NCBI GenBank assembly: GCA_963805605.1
Contig: CAWDUX010000002.1
Coordinates: 3,410,001 to 3,474,000, forward strand
Reading direction: 5' to 3'
Origin: Actinocatenispora sp963805605
GTDB taxonomy: Bacteria > Actinomycetota > Actinomycetes > Mycobacteriales > Micromonosporaceae
DNA: 64,000 nucleotides
The translations under genes were made by a program, and so were the position numbers. Shown piece by piece: positions 35,592-44,032 of this stretch; the first letter of the stretch is position 1; every line of letters starts with the position of its first letter. The notes beneath the pieces were generated by a model that worked only from the letters and a program-made list of their open reading frames with translations, made no database searches and was not told the origin of the DNA.

Positions 35592-36917
35592 TCAGTGCCG
35601 GTCGGCGAGTTCGATGCCGCCGCGGGCCACAGCCAGCGCCGCGACACCGATGGCGGCCTCGTCCAGGGGCTGATGCGGGTCGCTGAGCAGCACACTGGAC
35701 ACCAGCGCCCGGCCGTCGGGAGTACCGGCCAGGTAGTTGAGGGTCAGTACACCCGGCTCGCTGCCGCCCTTGGACCAGACCTCGGGATAGTCGTGCCGGT
35801 CGAAGCCGATGCCGCTGTCGTTGAGCGACAGCGCGGTGCCCAGCGGCGCCATACCCGCCTGGCGGGAGCGCCGCCACAGACCGGCGAAGGCGTGGCAGAT
35901 GTCGGTGGGGGAGCCGAACCACTCCACCCGGTCGATCAGGCGCGGCTGCTGCCACGGCGTCAGATCGCTGCGCGGCACCCGGTCCAGCGCCGGCAGCGCG
36001 GCCCGGCGCAGCGGTCGAGGAAGCGCCAGGTAGCGGTTCGCGCCGTGCGGATAGTCGTGGCCCTTGAGCGCGAAAACTTCCCGGGTGGTCAGGAACGGGT
36101 ACGAGGCCCACGGGTCGCTGTTGCCGAGCCGGACCACCTCGGCCTCCACCGCCGCCCGACCCAGCCGGTGGATCAGATGGTCGGCGGCGGTGTTGTCGCT
36201 GATCGAGATCATGTAGTCGGCGTACTGCCGCAGGGTCAGTTCGGTCCCCGCCGGCCGGTCCTGCAGTTCGCCGCTGGGCAGGCTCTTCCAGTCGTCCCGG
36301 ATCGCCAGCGTCTCGTCCCACCGGGCGCTGCCGGTGGCCACGGCGCGGCCGAGGGCGCTCAGTACGTACAGCTTGAAAGCCGAACCGAGCGGCCGCTGGG
36401 TGGTGTGGTCGACCCCGTGCACCAGCCGGCAGTGGCCGTTGCGGCCGATCTCGGCGGCGACGAAGTTCACCCGTGGAGCCAGCTGCCGCAGCGTGCTGTC
36501 CAGTTCGGCCCAGGTGGTGGGTGACGGCTGGTACGGGCCGAACCGCAGCAGCTGGAGCAGCCCGGACCCGTCGACCGCCAGGGTGGCCAGGTAGGTCGTG
36601 GTACCGCCGGTGACCAGCGCCTGCACCTGGGTAGGTGTGGTGCTGAGGGTGCGCTGCGGCGTCAACGCGCCGAACCTGGTCATCGTCGTGTTGAACCCGT
36701 CCGTACCGCCGATCGCGGCGAGCAGGTCCGCCGACAGATGCCGGGTCACTTCCGTGGCCGGTACGGGCGCGCGGTGCGAGGCGTCGATCAGCCAGTCCAG
36801 CTGGCCGGTCGCCGTCGTCGCCGCCGGTGCGGCGGTCACCGACGGTGCGTCGATACCCACGGCCAGCGGTACGGCCGCCCCGGTCAACGCCAGTGCCCGT
36901 CGCCTGCTGATACCCAT
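35592..36917 (-). CDS. Secreted serine hydrolase (class A beta-lactamase-like)
   Basis: This 441-residue protein has a twin-arginine-like signal (MGISRRRALALTGAAVPLAV). The penicillin-binding/beta-lactamase fold shows SxxK as SAFK in GSAFKLYVLSALG, SDN in ISISDNTAADHLI, and SKGGSEPG in place of KTG. It is longer than TEM-type enzymes (about 290), with an extra roughly 130-residue N-terminal region. A D,D-peptidase or esterase role is as likely as beta-lactam hydrolysis. Confidence 0.85.
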   Translation of the reverse strand: MGISRRRALALTGAAVPLAVGIDAPSVTAAPAATTATGQLDWLIDASHRAPVPATEVTRHLSADLLAAIGGTDGFNTTMTRFGALTPQRTLSTTPTQVQALVTGGTTTYLATLAVDGSGLLQLLRFGPYQPSPTTWAELDSTLRQLAPRVNFVAAEIGRNGHCRLVHGVDHTTQRPLGSAFKLYVLSALGRAVATGSARWDETLAIRDDWKSLPSGELQDRPAGTELTLRQYADYMISISDNTAADHLIHRLGRAAVEAEVVRLGNSDPWASYPFLTTREVFALKGHDYPHGANRYLALPRPLRRAALPALDRVPRSDLTPWQQPRLIDRVEWFGSPTDICHAFAGLWRRSRQAGMAPLGTALSLNDSGIGFDRHDYPEVWSKGGSEPGVLTLNYLAGTPDGRALVSSVLLSDPHQPLDEAAIGVAALAVARGGIELADRH

Positions 36918-36967
36918 GCTGATCTCCCGTGTCGTTGTCGCACTGTTTCCGGTGCGCCCGGCGGGGG

Positions 36968-37705
36968 TCAGCTCGGCGGCAGCAGGCGCAGTCCGGCGAC
37001 CCGGCCGGCACGTTCATAGCTGACCCGGCCGACGGTCTCGCCGGCCTCGAACCGCAGCACGACGTCGACCACCGTGTAGGCGCCGATCTGCCGGGTGAAC
37101 GGCGCGTCCATCCGCTCGTACCGGCCGACCGTGGCGACCAACTGGGTCCACACCTCGCTGATCGCGTCCGCGTCGAACATCCCGGCCATCGTGTCGTCGA
37201 AGTCGCGTCGGACCGCCTCCCAGCGGCCCTGCACGAGCGCGGCCAGCAGGTCGACCGCACGCTCCCCGGCGTCGGTGACCACCGCGGTCATCGGCTGGCC
37301 GGTACGTGGGTCGACCGGCCGGCCGAACCGCTGGAACGCCGCCTGCCTGGTGGTGCCCAGTACCTCCCCGATGTCCGCCCAGGTCTCGCCGGCCGCGCGG
37401 GCGGTCTCGACGGCCTGTCGGAGCCGTTCCTCGGCGGACCGCAGCGCGTCCCGGGCCACCGCGACAGCGCGCAACTGGCCCCGGTCCACACCGGGGTCCG
37501 CCCCCCCGTCCGGAACGTTGTCAAGCATCTCCTGACGTGCCTGATCTGTCAAGTCAGGCTTCACGTTGGTTGCGTTCGCGTCTCGTTGCCGGCGCGCCGC
37601 GCTGCGGCACCTTGCGTCGCAGAACCGTTTCGCTCGACCGGATCCCTGCTGTGGAGGGAGTCTTCGGCCGCAGTACTGGCAGGTTGCCGCCTCGATGTTC
37701 GCCAC
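36968..37705 (-). CDS. Zinc-finger/HTH protein with DUF3887 domain
   Basis: This 245-residue protein has three parts. The N-terminal zinc finger is CQYCGRRLPP, FCDARCRSAARR. The middle helix-turn-helix is AGETWADIGEVLGTTRQAAF then QRFG, like a sigma-70 region 4 or actinobacterial partition-type HTH. The C-terminal DUF3887 domain is LVQGRWEAVRRDFDDTMAGM to VDVVLRFEAGETVGRVSY. DUF3887 usually occurs in secreted or hydrolase-linked proteins, so coupling it to a DNA-binding module is notable. It lies 50 bases upstream of the serine hydrolase and may share its transcript or control it (inference). Confidence 0.75.
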   Translation of the reverse strand: MANIEAATCQYCGRRLPPQQGSGRAKRFCDARCRSAARRQRDANATNVKPDLTDQARQEMLDNVPDGGADPGVDRGQLRAVAVARDALRSAEERLRQAVETARAAGETWADIGEVLGTTRQAAFQRFGRPVDPRTGQPMTAVVTDAGERAVDLLAALVQGRWEAVRRDFDDTMAGMFDADAISEVWTQLVATVGRYERMDAPFTRQIGAYTVVDVVLRFEAGETVGRVSYERAGRVAGLRLLPPS

Positions 37706-37866
37706 GGTGCCTCGATTCCGTGCGATTCCGTTCCGTACGTGATCCTAGCCTGTGCCGCACGAAATCGCGTGCCGTGATCGGCGCCCGCTCGCCGCCTTGG
37801 TGCGTCTGGTGCGTCTGGTGTGTCTGGTGCGGCGCCGTGTCAGCGAGCGTGGCTGGTCGCGGTGGG

Positions 37867-39006
37867 TCAGCAGCTGCAGTCGCACCCGCCGCAGCAGTCA
37901 CAGTCGCCACAACCACAGTCGCAGCCACTGCAGTCACAGCCGCTGCAGTCACAACCGCTGCCCCCGTCACACGCCCGGCTGCACCAGCAACGATCGCCGC
38001 AGCCCAGGCGATGCAGGCCGGTCCACTCCGGCTGCCACACGCCGCAGGTGCAGGCGGTCAACGCGCACGCCCCGCCGATGAGGGCCGGGGCAGCACAACC
38101 CTCCGGCCTGCCGGTCGGTGGTGGCAGCGTCTCGTATGCGGCGAAGGTGCGGGCGATCGCGTACCGGACCTCCCGGTCCAGCAACGTCCTGGCCAGCGCC
38201 GGCCGTCGGAAGGTGGCGTCGTCGAGGGCGAGCAGCAGCCCGTGGTGCGCATCGTCGCAGAGCCGCCGGGTTTCGGTCAGGTCGGTACCGGTGGCGTGCA
38301 GCGGGTTGAACGCGCCGCGTGCGGTGTCGGCGGCGAGGTCCTCGACCGCGTCCAGCAGGTGCGCGATCCGGCCGAAGTAGCGGCCCACCTCGGCCAACGG
38401 CTCGGCGTTGGCGGGAATGCCTGCCAGTACGGCAGTGTGGGCGAACGCGGCAGCGACGGCGGTCTCGGTCGGTTCGGTGGCGGTCAGTACCGACGAGGCG
38501 GGGCCGATGGTGTCCTCCAGCGCGCACTGCCAGGCCACCGCGTCGACCAGTACGGTCACGTCGAAGTCGAGGGCGGTGCCGGTACGGGCGCCGTCGGCCT
38601 GCCACCGGTCCGCGAGCCGGGTCGCCGCGCCGGCCAGCGTCTTCACCCGCAGGGCGCCGTCCCGGTCGGCGACGTGGTCGCGGGCCTTGCCGGCGGCAAG
38701 CACCAACGACACCGCCGCGGCCAGCCGGGCACCGGGATCGGTGGAGGTCAGTACGGATGCCGTACGCATCCCGCGCAGCGCGCACGGCGCTGCCCTGCGG
38801 CGGGTGACCGGCTCCGGGTTCTGCGCCTCGACCAGTACCGAGATCAGCAGGCTGTCGAAGTTGGTGGCCAGGCGGGCGCGGTGACCGTGCTCGTCGCGCA
38901 ACGTCAGGCACAGGCCGCACAGGTGCGACAGCCACGCGCCGTGCAGCGAGTCGCACATCCGGTGCCGGCAGGGCCGTACGATCCCGAACACCGCGCCTCC
39001 CAGCAC
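37867..39006 (-). CDS. DUF5685 family protein with Cys/Asp-rich tail
   Basis: This 379-residue protein belongs to a conserved actinobacterial family (MLGGAVFGIVRPCRHRMCDS, LHGAWLSHLCGLCLTLRDEH). The long helical middle has YFGRIAHLLDAVEDLAADTA and DDAHHGLLLALDDATFRRPA, reminiscent of all-alpha isoprenoid-enzyme folds. The last 40 residues hold some 18 cysteines, mostly as Cys-Asp-Cys-x-Gly repeats (GCDCSGCDCSGCDCGC), which suggests metal binding. Function unknown. An N-terminal CxxxxC and CxxC may also bind metal. Confidence 0.75.
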   Translation of the reverse strand: MLGGAVFGIVRPCRHRMCDSLHGAWLSHLCGLCLTLRDEHGHRARLATNFDSLLISVLVEAQNPEPVTRRRAAPCALRGMRTASVLTSTDPGARLAAAVSLVLAAGKARDHVADRDGALRVKTLAGAATRLADRWQADGARTGTALDFDVTVLVDAVAWQCALEDTIGPASSVLTATEPTETAVAAAFAHTAVLAGIPANAEPLAEVGRYFGRIAHLLDAVEDLAADTARGAFNPLHATGTDLTETRRLCDDAHHGLLLALDDATFRRPALARTLLDREVRYAIARTFAAYETLPPPTGRPEGCAAPALIGGACALTACTCGVWQPEWTGLHRLGCGDRCWCSRACDGGSGCDCSGCDCSGCDCGCGDCDCCGGCDCSC

Positions 39007-39233
39007 CGACCATCAGTCCCCGCAGCCTAGAAACCCCAGGCAAGTACGGCATCCGACCTGTATCGCAGCTCGGTAACGCCGTACGCGTCTGCCGCGATCC
39101 GGATACAACTCCGTCCAGACGCCTGACCACTCAGGGCTTGCTCAAGTTCCGTAGTGGCGTAGAGAGCCTGGTTCAGACGGGTTGGGGTGCAGAGCAAAGC
39201 AGACACGGGGTTCGTGATCATTGTGGTGTCTAA

Positions 39234-40202
39234 GAGCTCGCGCAGATAGGTCAAGGTGGGTGGCGTTGGGGCGGACAAGCAGGCACAGGACCGGTGATCA
39301 TGAAGTTGCTGACGCTTCGTGATCACGGGAGGTCCTGTGCCTGCGCTTCCAGGATGGCTTATCGAGCCGCTGTGGGTCCAGTTCGCCGCGCTGCTGCCCG
39401 AGCGGCCGCAGGTGGATCCGGGCCATCCGCTGGGCTGCCACCGGCCGCGTATCGGCGACCGGATCGTATTCGACAAGCTGATCCAGGTGCTGCGATTCGG
39501 CTGCTCGTATCAGGCCATCGCCGATACGACCTGCTCGGCCACCACCATCCGAAACCGGCGGGACGAGTGGATCACGGCCGGTGTTTTCGTTGCCCTCAAA
39601 CGGATCGCGTTGGAGGTCTACGACCGCATGGTCGGGCTGCTGTTGGACAACATCGCGGTGGACGGCTGTATCACCAAGGCACCCGGCGGCGGCCAGTGCG
39701 CCGGCCGGTCCCCGGTCGACCGCGGTAAGCAAGGCATGAAACGCTCGTCGATGGTGGATGGCTATGGCATCCCGCTGGGCCGAGTCCTGGCCGGCGCCAA
39801 CCGCCACGACTCGCCTCTGCTGGCGCCCACCCTCGACCAGCTCGACGACCTCGGGCCGCTGCCCGACACGATCACCGTGCATCTCGACGCCGGCTACGAT
39901 TCCGGCGCCACCCGCACCGAGCTGGCCGGCCGTGGCCTACACGGCCAGATCGCGCACAAGGGCGACAAGGCACCCATCCAGGCCAGTCAACGCTGGCATG
40001 CCGAACGCACCAACGCCTGGCACAACGCGTTCAACCGGCTGCAACGCTGCTACGAACGTCGCGAGTCTGTCATCGCCGCGCTCCTCGATTTCGCCGACTC
40101 GATCATCACTGTGCGTAGCATGATCCGGCAAGCGTGGATCAGCTACCGATGGGACACCCGACCCCCACGCCGGCCATAAACATCACCTATCTGCGCGAGC
40201 TC
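39234..40202 (+). mobile_element. IS5-family insertion sequence nested in the ISAs1 element
   Basis: Perfect 18-bp inverted repeats GAGCTCGCGCAGATAGGT (39234-39251) and its complement (40185-40202) are flanked by TAA on both sides (39231-39233, 40203-40205). That is the target-duplication type of the IS1031/IS427-like IS5 groups. It sits in the leader of the ISAs1 transposase gene, between that element's left end and its start codon, and so may alter its expression. Confidence 0.92.
39337..40179 (+). CDS. IS5-family transposase
   Basis: This 280-residue DDE transposase has an N-terminal DUF4096-type domain (WVQFAALLPERPQVDPGHPL, YQAIADTTCSATTIRNRRDE). The catalytic region has NIAVDGCITKAPGGG, the second Asp in VHLDAGYDSGATRTELAGRG, and WHAERTNAWHNAFNRLQRCY (the family Glu in ERTNAW). 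The start at GTG 39337 is set by GGGAGG just upstream. It is encoded in one uninterrupted frame, whereas many IS427-group elements need a frameshift. Confidence 0.9.
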   Translation: MPALPGWLIEPLWVQFAALLPERPQVDPGHPLGCHRPRIGDRIVFDKLIQVLRFGCSYQAIADTTCSATTIRNRRDEWITAGVFVALKRIALEVYDRMVGLLLDNIAVDGCITKAPGGGQCAGRSPVDRGKQGMKRSSMVDGYGIPLGRVLAGANRHDSPLLAPTLDQLDDLGPLPDTITVHLDAGYDSGATRTELAGRGLHGQIAHKGDKAPIQASQRWHAERTNAWHNAFNRLQRCYERRESVIAALLDFADSIITVRSMIRQAWISYRWDTRPPRRP

Positions 40203-40229
40203 TAAGCCCGATGATCACGAAAGCTTCCC

Positions 40230-41470
40230 GTGTCTGCCACTTCATCTTCCCCGATCGCTGCCGTCCTCGCGAAGCTGGGTCCCCTTGACACCGATCGGAT
40301 CGCTGACCTGCGGCCCTATCTCGACTCGGTGCCCGACCCCCGTTCGCGGCAGGGCCGCTGGTACTGCCTGACCGCGATCCTGCTCGTCTGCGCCTGCGCG
40401 ACCGTAGCGGGCGCCACAAGCATCGACGAACTCGCCGAATGGGGCCAGAGAGCCGACAAGGCCGTGCTCGAAACGATCGGCATCCGCCGCCACCTGCTCG
40501 GCTGGCGACGTTGTCCCTCACGAGCGACCATCGGACGCGTCCTGGCACGCCTCGACGGCGACGCCCTCGACGCCGCGATCGGCGCCTACCTCGCCGACCG
40601 GCACCACGCCTCGACCCAGACCGCCACCGCCCCACCGGCCCCGATAACCCGGCCCCGGCGCGCGATCGCGGTGGACGGCAAAGCGCTCAAAGGTTCCGCC
40701 CGTCTCGACACCAAGCGCCGTCACCTGCTCTCGGCGGTCACCCACAGCACCGTCGTCACCCTCGCCCAGACCGAGGTCGGCGCCAAGACCAACGAGACGA
40801 AACACTTCCAACCGCTGCTGGCACCACTGGATCTAGCCGGCGATGTGGTCACCTTCGACGCCCTCCACTCGGTCAAGGCCAACATCACCTGGCTGGTCGA
40901 GACCAAAAAGCGCACTACATCGCTGTCATCAAGACCAATCAACCGATCGGATACGACCAGGTCAGCAGCCTGCCATGGAACAGCGTCCGCATCGGACACA
41001 CCGCCAGCCAGACCGGGCACGGGCGTATCGAATCACGATCACTCAAGACCATGGGCATCGCCGACAACCTCGGCGGCATCGCCTTCCCCCACGCCAAACT
41101 CGCCATCCGGATACACCGTCGCCGCACCGAATCCGGGAAGAAGGAGACCCGCCGGACCGACTACGCCGTCACCAGCCTCGACGCTCACCAGACCACACCC
41201 GCCCAGATCGCCGCGTTCATCCGCGGACAGTGGTCGATCGAAAACAGCTCACACCACATCAGAGACGTCACCTTCGCCGAGGACGCCTCGACCGTCCATA
41301 CCGGGACCGCGCCCCGCGCCATGGCCACCTTCAGAAACCTCGCCATCGGCGCCCTCAAAACCCTCGCCGCCACCAACATCGCCAAAACCACCAGAGCAAT
41401 CAGAGCCGATCCAGCACGAGCACTCCCGATCCTGGGCATCACCAACAACCCACACAACCCAGGAACTTGA
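40230..41470 (+). pseudogene. ISAs1-family transposase, split by a -1 frameshift
   Basis: The first frame gives the N-terminal H-repeat-associated region (LRPYLDSVPDPRSRQGRWYC), the catalytic AIAVDGKALKGSARLD and VVTFDALHSVKANITWLVET. At about 40908-40915 the frame must shift by -1, at the sequence CAAAAAGCG, to continue with HYIAVIKTNQPIGYD, IRGQWSIENSSHHIRDVTFA and RNLAIGALKTLA. The A5-G run could be a weak slippery site, but ISAs1 transposases are normally single-frame, so inactivation or a base error is more likely. Confidence 0.85.
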
Positions 41471-41616
41471 TCAAGCCCTGCTGACCACTTCAAGCATGAT
41501 TGTTATGACCCGCTGATTTTCTTGATAGCGCCTGAGGCGAGCAACTGTCGTCGAGGACAGGATCGGCCGATCTCCTCGCGAAAGTCGCCGTCGGAATTCT
41601 GACAACTATGCGCACA

Positions 41617-42201
41617 TCATCCGCGCTGATGATCTTTTCCTACCTGAAGCTCCTTCATGAGGTCCAGCCATTTCTTCGGAAGTCCAAGACTAAAGTATTC
41701 CGCTTTCAACAGGATCGTTTTCATCTCTCGGTCACTGAGGAGCGCGTCAATAGCCGAATTAATTTCGTCGAGAAATTTCTCCTCTCCAAGCTCCCGTATC
41801 GCGCCTGGCCCAACCCGCACGCTCCACTGGTTCATTGCTTGTGTGTGAATCTGTACTGAGCGGCCGGACGACGTTCCACTGAGTTCCAGTTGGCTGAGCG
41901 CTCGCTGGTAGCGGCGAGATTGAAGATCGTCAGCGAAATTATCACTATCGGGAAATTCGGCCTCGCTGAGCCCATATGCTCTTCGAACCGCTTGCAACTT
42001 CCCTTGTTGATAGGCGCTCCACGTCATGGATGCCAATTTAGTGAGCTGAAAGGCAAGCTGATCTTCGCCATAGCGTGGAAAAGTTTGGGGAGCGAACCGG
42101 AGCTCCACCTTGAGAGGCATTGTGAGGCGAATGCCGATATTTCCGTCCGGGGATACCGTAGAAATTTTCATACGGCCGAGGTAGTCACTGACAGAACCCA
42201 C
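41617..42201 (-). CDS. Hypothetical protein, paralogous at its N-terminus to the T7SS accessory gene at 46992
   Basis: This protein has 194 residues from GTG 42201, which is preceded by AAAGGAGG. Its first 70 residues (VGSVSDYLGRMKISTVSPDG, then FQLTKLASMTWSAYQQGKLQ) align with the 78-residue protein at 46992-47228 (VDRMEKVKVTAQSPDRSVTI, RQVSAAARVAVAAFQQ). The second half repeats a similar pattern (VQIHTQAMNQWSVRVGPGAI, then DEINSAIDALLSD). The layout resembles a tandem YbaB-like small beta/alpha fold. Codon use is AT-richer than in the core genes. Likely T7SS-associated, by context; function unknown. Confidence 0.6.
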   Translation of the reverse strand: MGSVSDYLGRMKISTVSPDGNIGIRLTMPLKVELRFAPQTFPRYGEDQLAFQLTKLASMTWSAYQQGKLQAVRRAYGLSEAEFPDSDNFADDLQSRRYQRALSQLELSGTSSGRSVQIHTQAMNQWSVRVGPGAIRELGEEKFLDEINSAIDALLSDREMKTILLKAEYFSLGLPKKWLDLMKELQVGKDHQRG

Positions 42202-42286
42202 CGAAACCTCCTTTAGTACCAGCGCGGCCACTATAGCAACGAACTGGATAAACCGTGGTTTGCTCCCATGTGGTACACACTGTTCC

Positions 42287-43522
42287 GTGTCCAGGACTCA
42301 GTTGATCACTGCAGGTGTCACGGCCCTGTTCGTCGCGTCCGTCGGATTGCTCGTGCCGGTGGGGCCGGCCCGAGGATCTACCGGCACGAGCATCGTTGCT
42401 GGTTCCGGAAAGAGAGGGTCGTCGGGCGACGGAGGCCCAGCGGTCGAGGCGGGGTTGAACTCCCCCCTGGGTGTCGCGGTCACCTCGGGCGGCGCCGTCT
42501 ACATCAGTGATACAGGTGGACACAGAGTGCGGAAAGTGGCGCGGAACGGGACCATCAGCACGGTTGCTGGCACGGGCAGTATGGGTCACCGTGAGGACCG
42601 ACCACCGGTCAACCAGTCGGCCAGCAAGGTAGCCCTATCTGCGCCGGCGGCACTTGCCCTTGGTGGCGACGGCACGCTCTACATCGCAGACCCACGCATG
42701 CATCGCGTGTACAGGATGTCTGCTGATGAACGTCTGTCGGTGCTTGCTGGTGATGGCTCGAATGTCAGCAGTGGTGACGGTGGTCCAGCGATCCGCGCGG
42801 GTCTCGACCAAGTTTCGAGCTTGGCAGTCGCCGCGGATGGAACTGTCTACATTGCAGACACCGGCTCACACGTGGTGCGCGCGGTGTCATCATCGGGAAC
42901 CATTACGACCATCGCTGGCGATGGTGGGTCTCAGCTGACCGCAGCTGGCGGCGCAGCGCGTCATTTCTCGCTGCCTTACCCCACCGGCCTCGCTGTCGAC
43001 AGGCACGGCAGGGTCTGGGTGGCAGATCAGGTGCTCGTTCGCCTCGATGATGGACAAGCGTCAACGGTTGTCGTGGCTGACCAACGAGGCGGTCGAAGGT
43101 CCGGAAGCTGGCGATTGTCGAAAGATCCCACATCAGGTCCGCAAAGCCCCGGCTTATACAACGTCCAGTCGGTCGCGGTTGGTCAATACGGAACGGTGTA
43201 TGTGGCTGAGGAACGCAGCGACACGGTTGTCCAATTAGCGAGCAATCATCAAATGCAAGCGGTCGCCGACCTCAGCAGGTTCGCTCCACTGATCGGTCAG
43301 CTGGCCGTGGCGCCATCCGGGGATATCTATCTTGTCGATTCCGAACACAATCGTGTAATCAAATTCCGACCGTCGCGGCCTCAGCGAACCGTCACAACAC
43401 AGGCGGCCCCGATCTCATGGTGGCCCTTCGTAACTGTCCTCGGGACATTGTTGCTAGTCGTGGTCGTAGCGCTGATTTTGGTAAAGCGTCGCCGTAGGGT
43501 TTCGCGAGAATCAATCAGTTAG
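42287..43522 (+). CDS. Membrane-anchored NHL-repeat beta-propeller protein
   Basis: This protein has 411 residues from GTG 42287: signal peptide (ITAGVTALFVASVGLLVPVG, PARG), then five to six NHL-type repeats with the recurrent G(S/N)-GDGGPA, VAVT..VYISDTGGHRVRKV and STVAGTG motifs. A C-terminal membrane helix (WWPFVTVLGTLLLVVVVALI) and a basic cytosolic tail follow. Signal, extracellular domain and C-terminal anchor is the same topology as the mycosins of the adjacent T7SS. The propeller is probably a binding platform. It is divergent from the gene at 41617. Confidence 0.78.
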   Translation: MSRTQLITAGVTALFVASVGLLVPVGPARGSTGTSIVAGSGKRGSSGDGGPAVEAGLNSPLGVAVTSGGAVYISDTGGHRVRKVARNGTISTVAGTGSMGHREDRPPVNQSASKVALSAPAALALGGDGTLYIADPRMHRVYRMSADERLSVLAGDGSNVSSGDGGPAIRAGLDQVSSLAVAADGTVYIADTGSHVVRAVSSSGTITTIAGDGGSQLTAAGGAARHFSLPYPTGLAVDRHGRVWVADQVLVRLDDGQASTVVVADQRGGRRSGSWRLSKDPTSGPQSPGLYNVQSVAVGQYGTVYVAEERSDTVVQLASNHQMQAVADLSRFAPLIGQLAVAPSGDIYLVDSEHNRVIKFRPSRPQRTVTTQAAPISWWPFVTVLGTLLLVVVVALILVKRRRRVSRESIS

Positions 43523-43548
43523 CAGATTTGCTTGATGAAAGGATTGGA

Positions 43549-43986
43549 ATGGAGAATATTACGGGCGGAGATCTCTACCATCTATGGCGCGTCTCTGATG
43601 TGCACCTTCCTCGTATTGCGGACGTCTATTACGACGCAAATATGAAAATTGCCGGTGCTGCTAGATCTACGCAAGGTAGGTCGGCCTTCGAGTCCGATGT
43701 CGCCGGTGGGCCCGGTGGGACGGTGATGTCGAGTTCTATCGGTGCTGCCTGGACGGAGCTACGGGACGAGATGCAGCGGATGTATGCCCAGATCGAGGAA
43801 TCCGTTCTTCTAGCAGCCGAAGGGATTCGGAAAGCATCAGAAGACTTCGTCGAAGCTGATCTCGTTAGCGCAGATGCGCTCAAGAATTATCGGGATGATC
43901 CAAAGAACCATGACAAGAAGGACCCGCTTTCGAATCCTCCTAAATCGGGCAACGAAGACTATCCGGGTCGACCAATTAAACCTTGA
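43549..43986 (+). CDS. Small helical protein, possible T7SS partner
   Basis: This protein has 145 residues from ATG 43549 with AAAGGA upstream. It is largely helical (RVSDVHLPRIADVYYDANMK, AWTELRDEMQRMYAQIEESV, LLAAEGIRKASEDFVEADLV) with a Pro/Lys/Asp-rich disordered tail. Size and helix pattern recall the WXG/LXG helper proteins encoded before T7SS substrates, but no WxG is present. It is followed 46 bases later by the WxG hairpin protein, presumably in one operon. AT-rich codons such as AAA, AAT and GAA are common. Confidence 0.5.
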   Translation: MENITGGDLYHLWRVSDVHLPRIADVYYDANMKIAGAARSTQGRSAFESDVAGGPGGTVMSSSIGAAWTELRDEMQRMYAQIEESVLLAAEGIRKASEDFVEADLVSADALKNYRDDPKNHDKKDPLSNPPKSGNEDYPGRPIKP

Positions 43987-44032
43987 ACCTTTTTGGGATC
44001 CTAGCTACTAGGGAAAGACGTAAGGAGAGTTA

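Larger units (their letters stand above)
39132..41480 (+). mobile_element. ISAs1-family insertion sequence, interrupted by an IS5-family element
   Basis: Terminal inverted repeats CAGGGCTTGCTCAAGTTCC (39132-39150) and its complement at 41462-41480 differ at one of 19 positions. The flanks CTGACCACT at 39123-39131 and 41481-41489 are a perfect 9-bp target duplication. Without the nested element (39234-40202 plus one TAA) the transposon is about 1,380 bp, the usual ISAs1 size. The intact target duplication argues for a fairly recent insertion. Confidence 0.92.
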
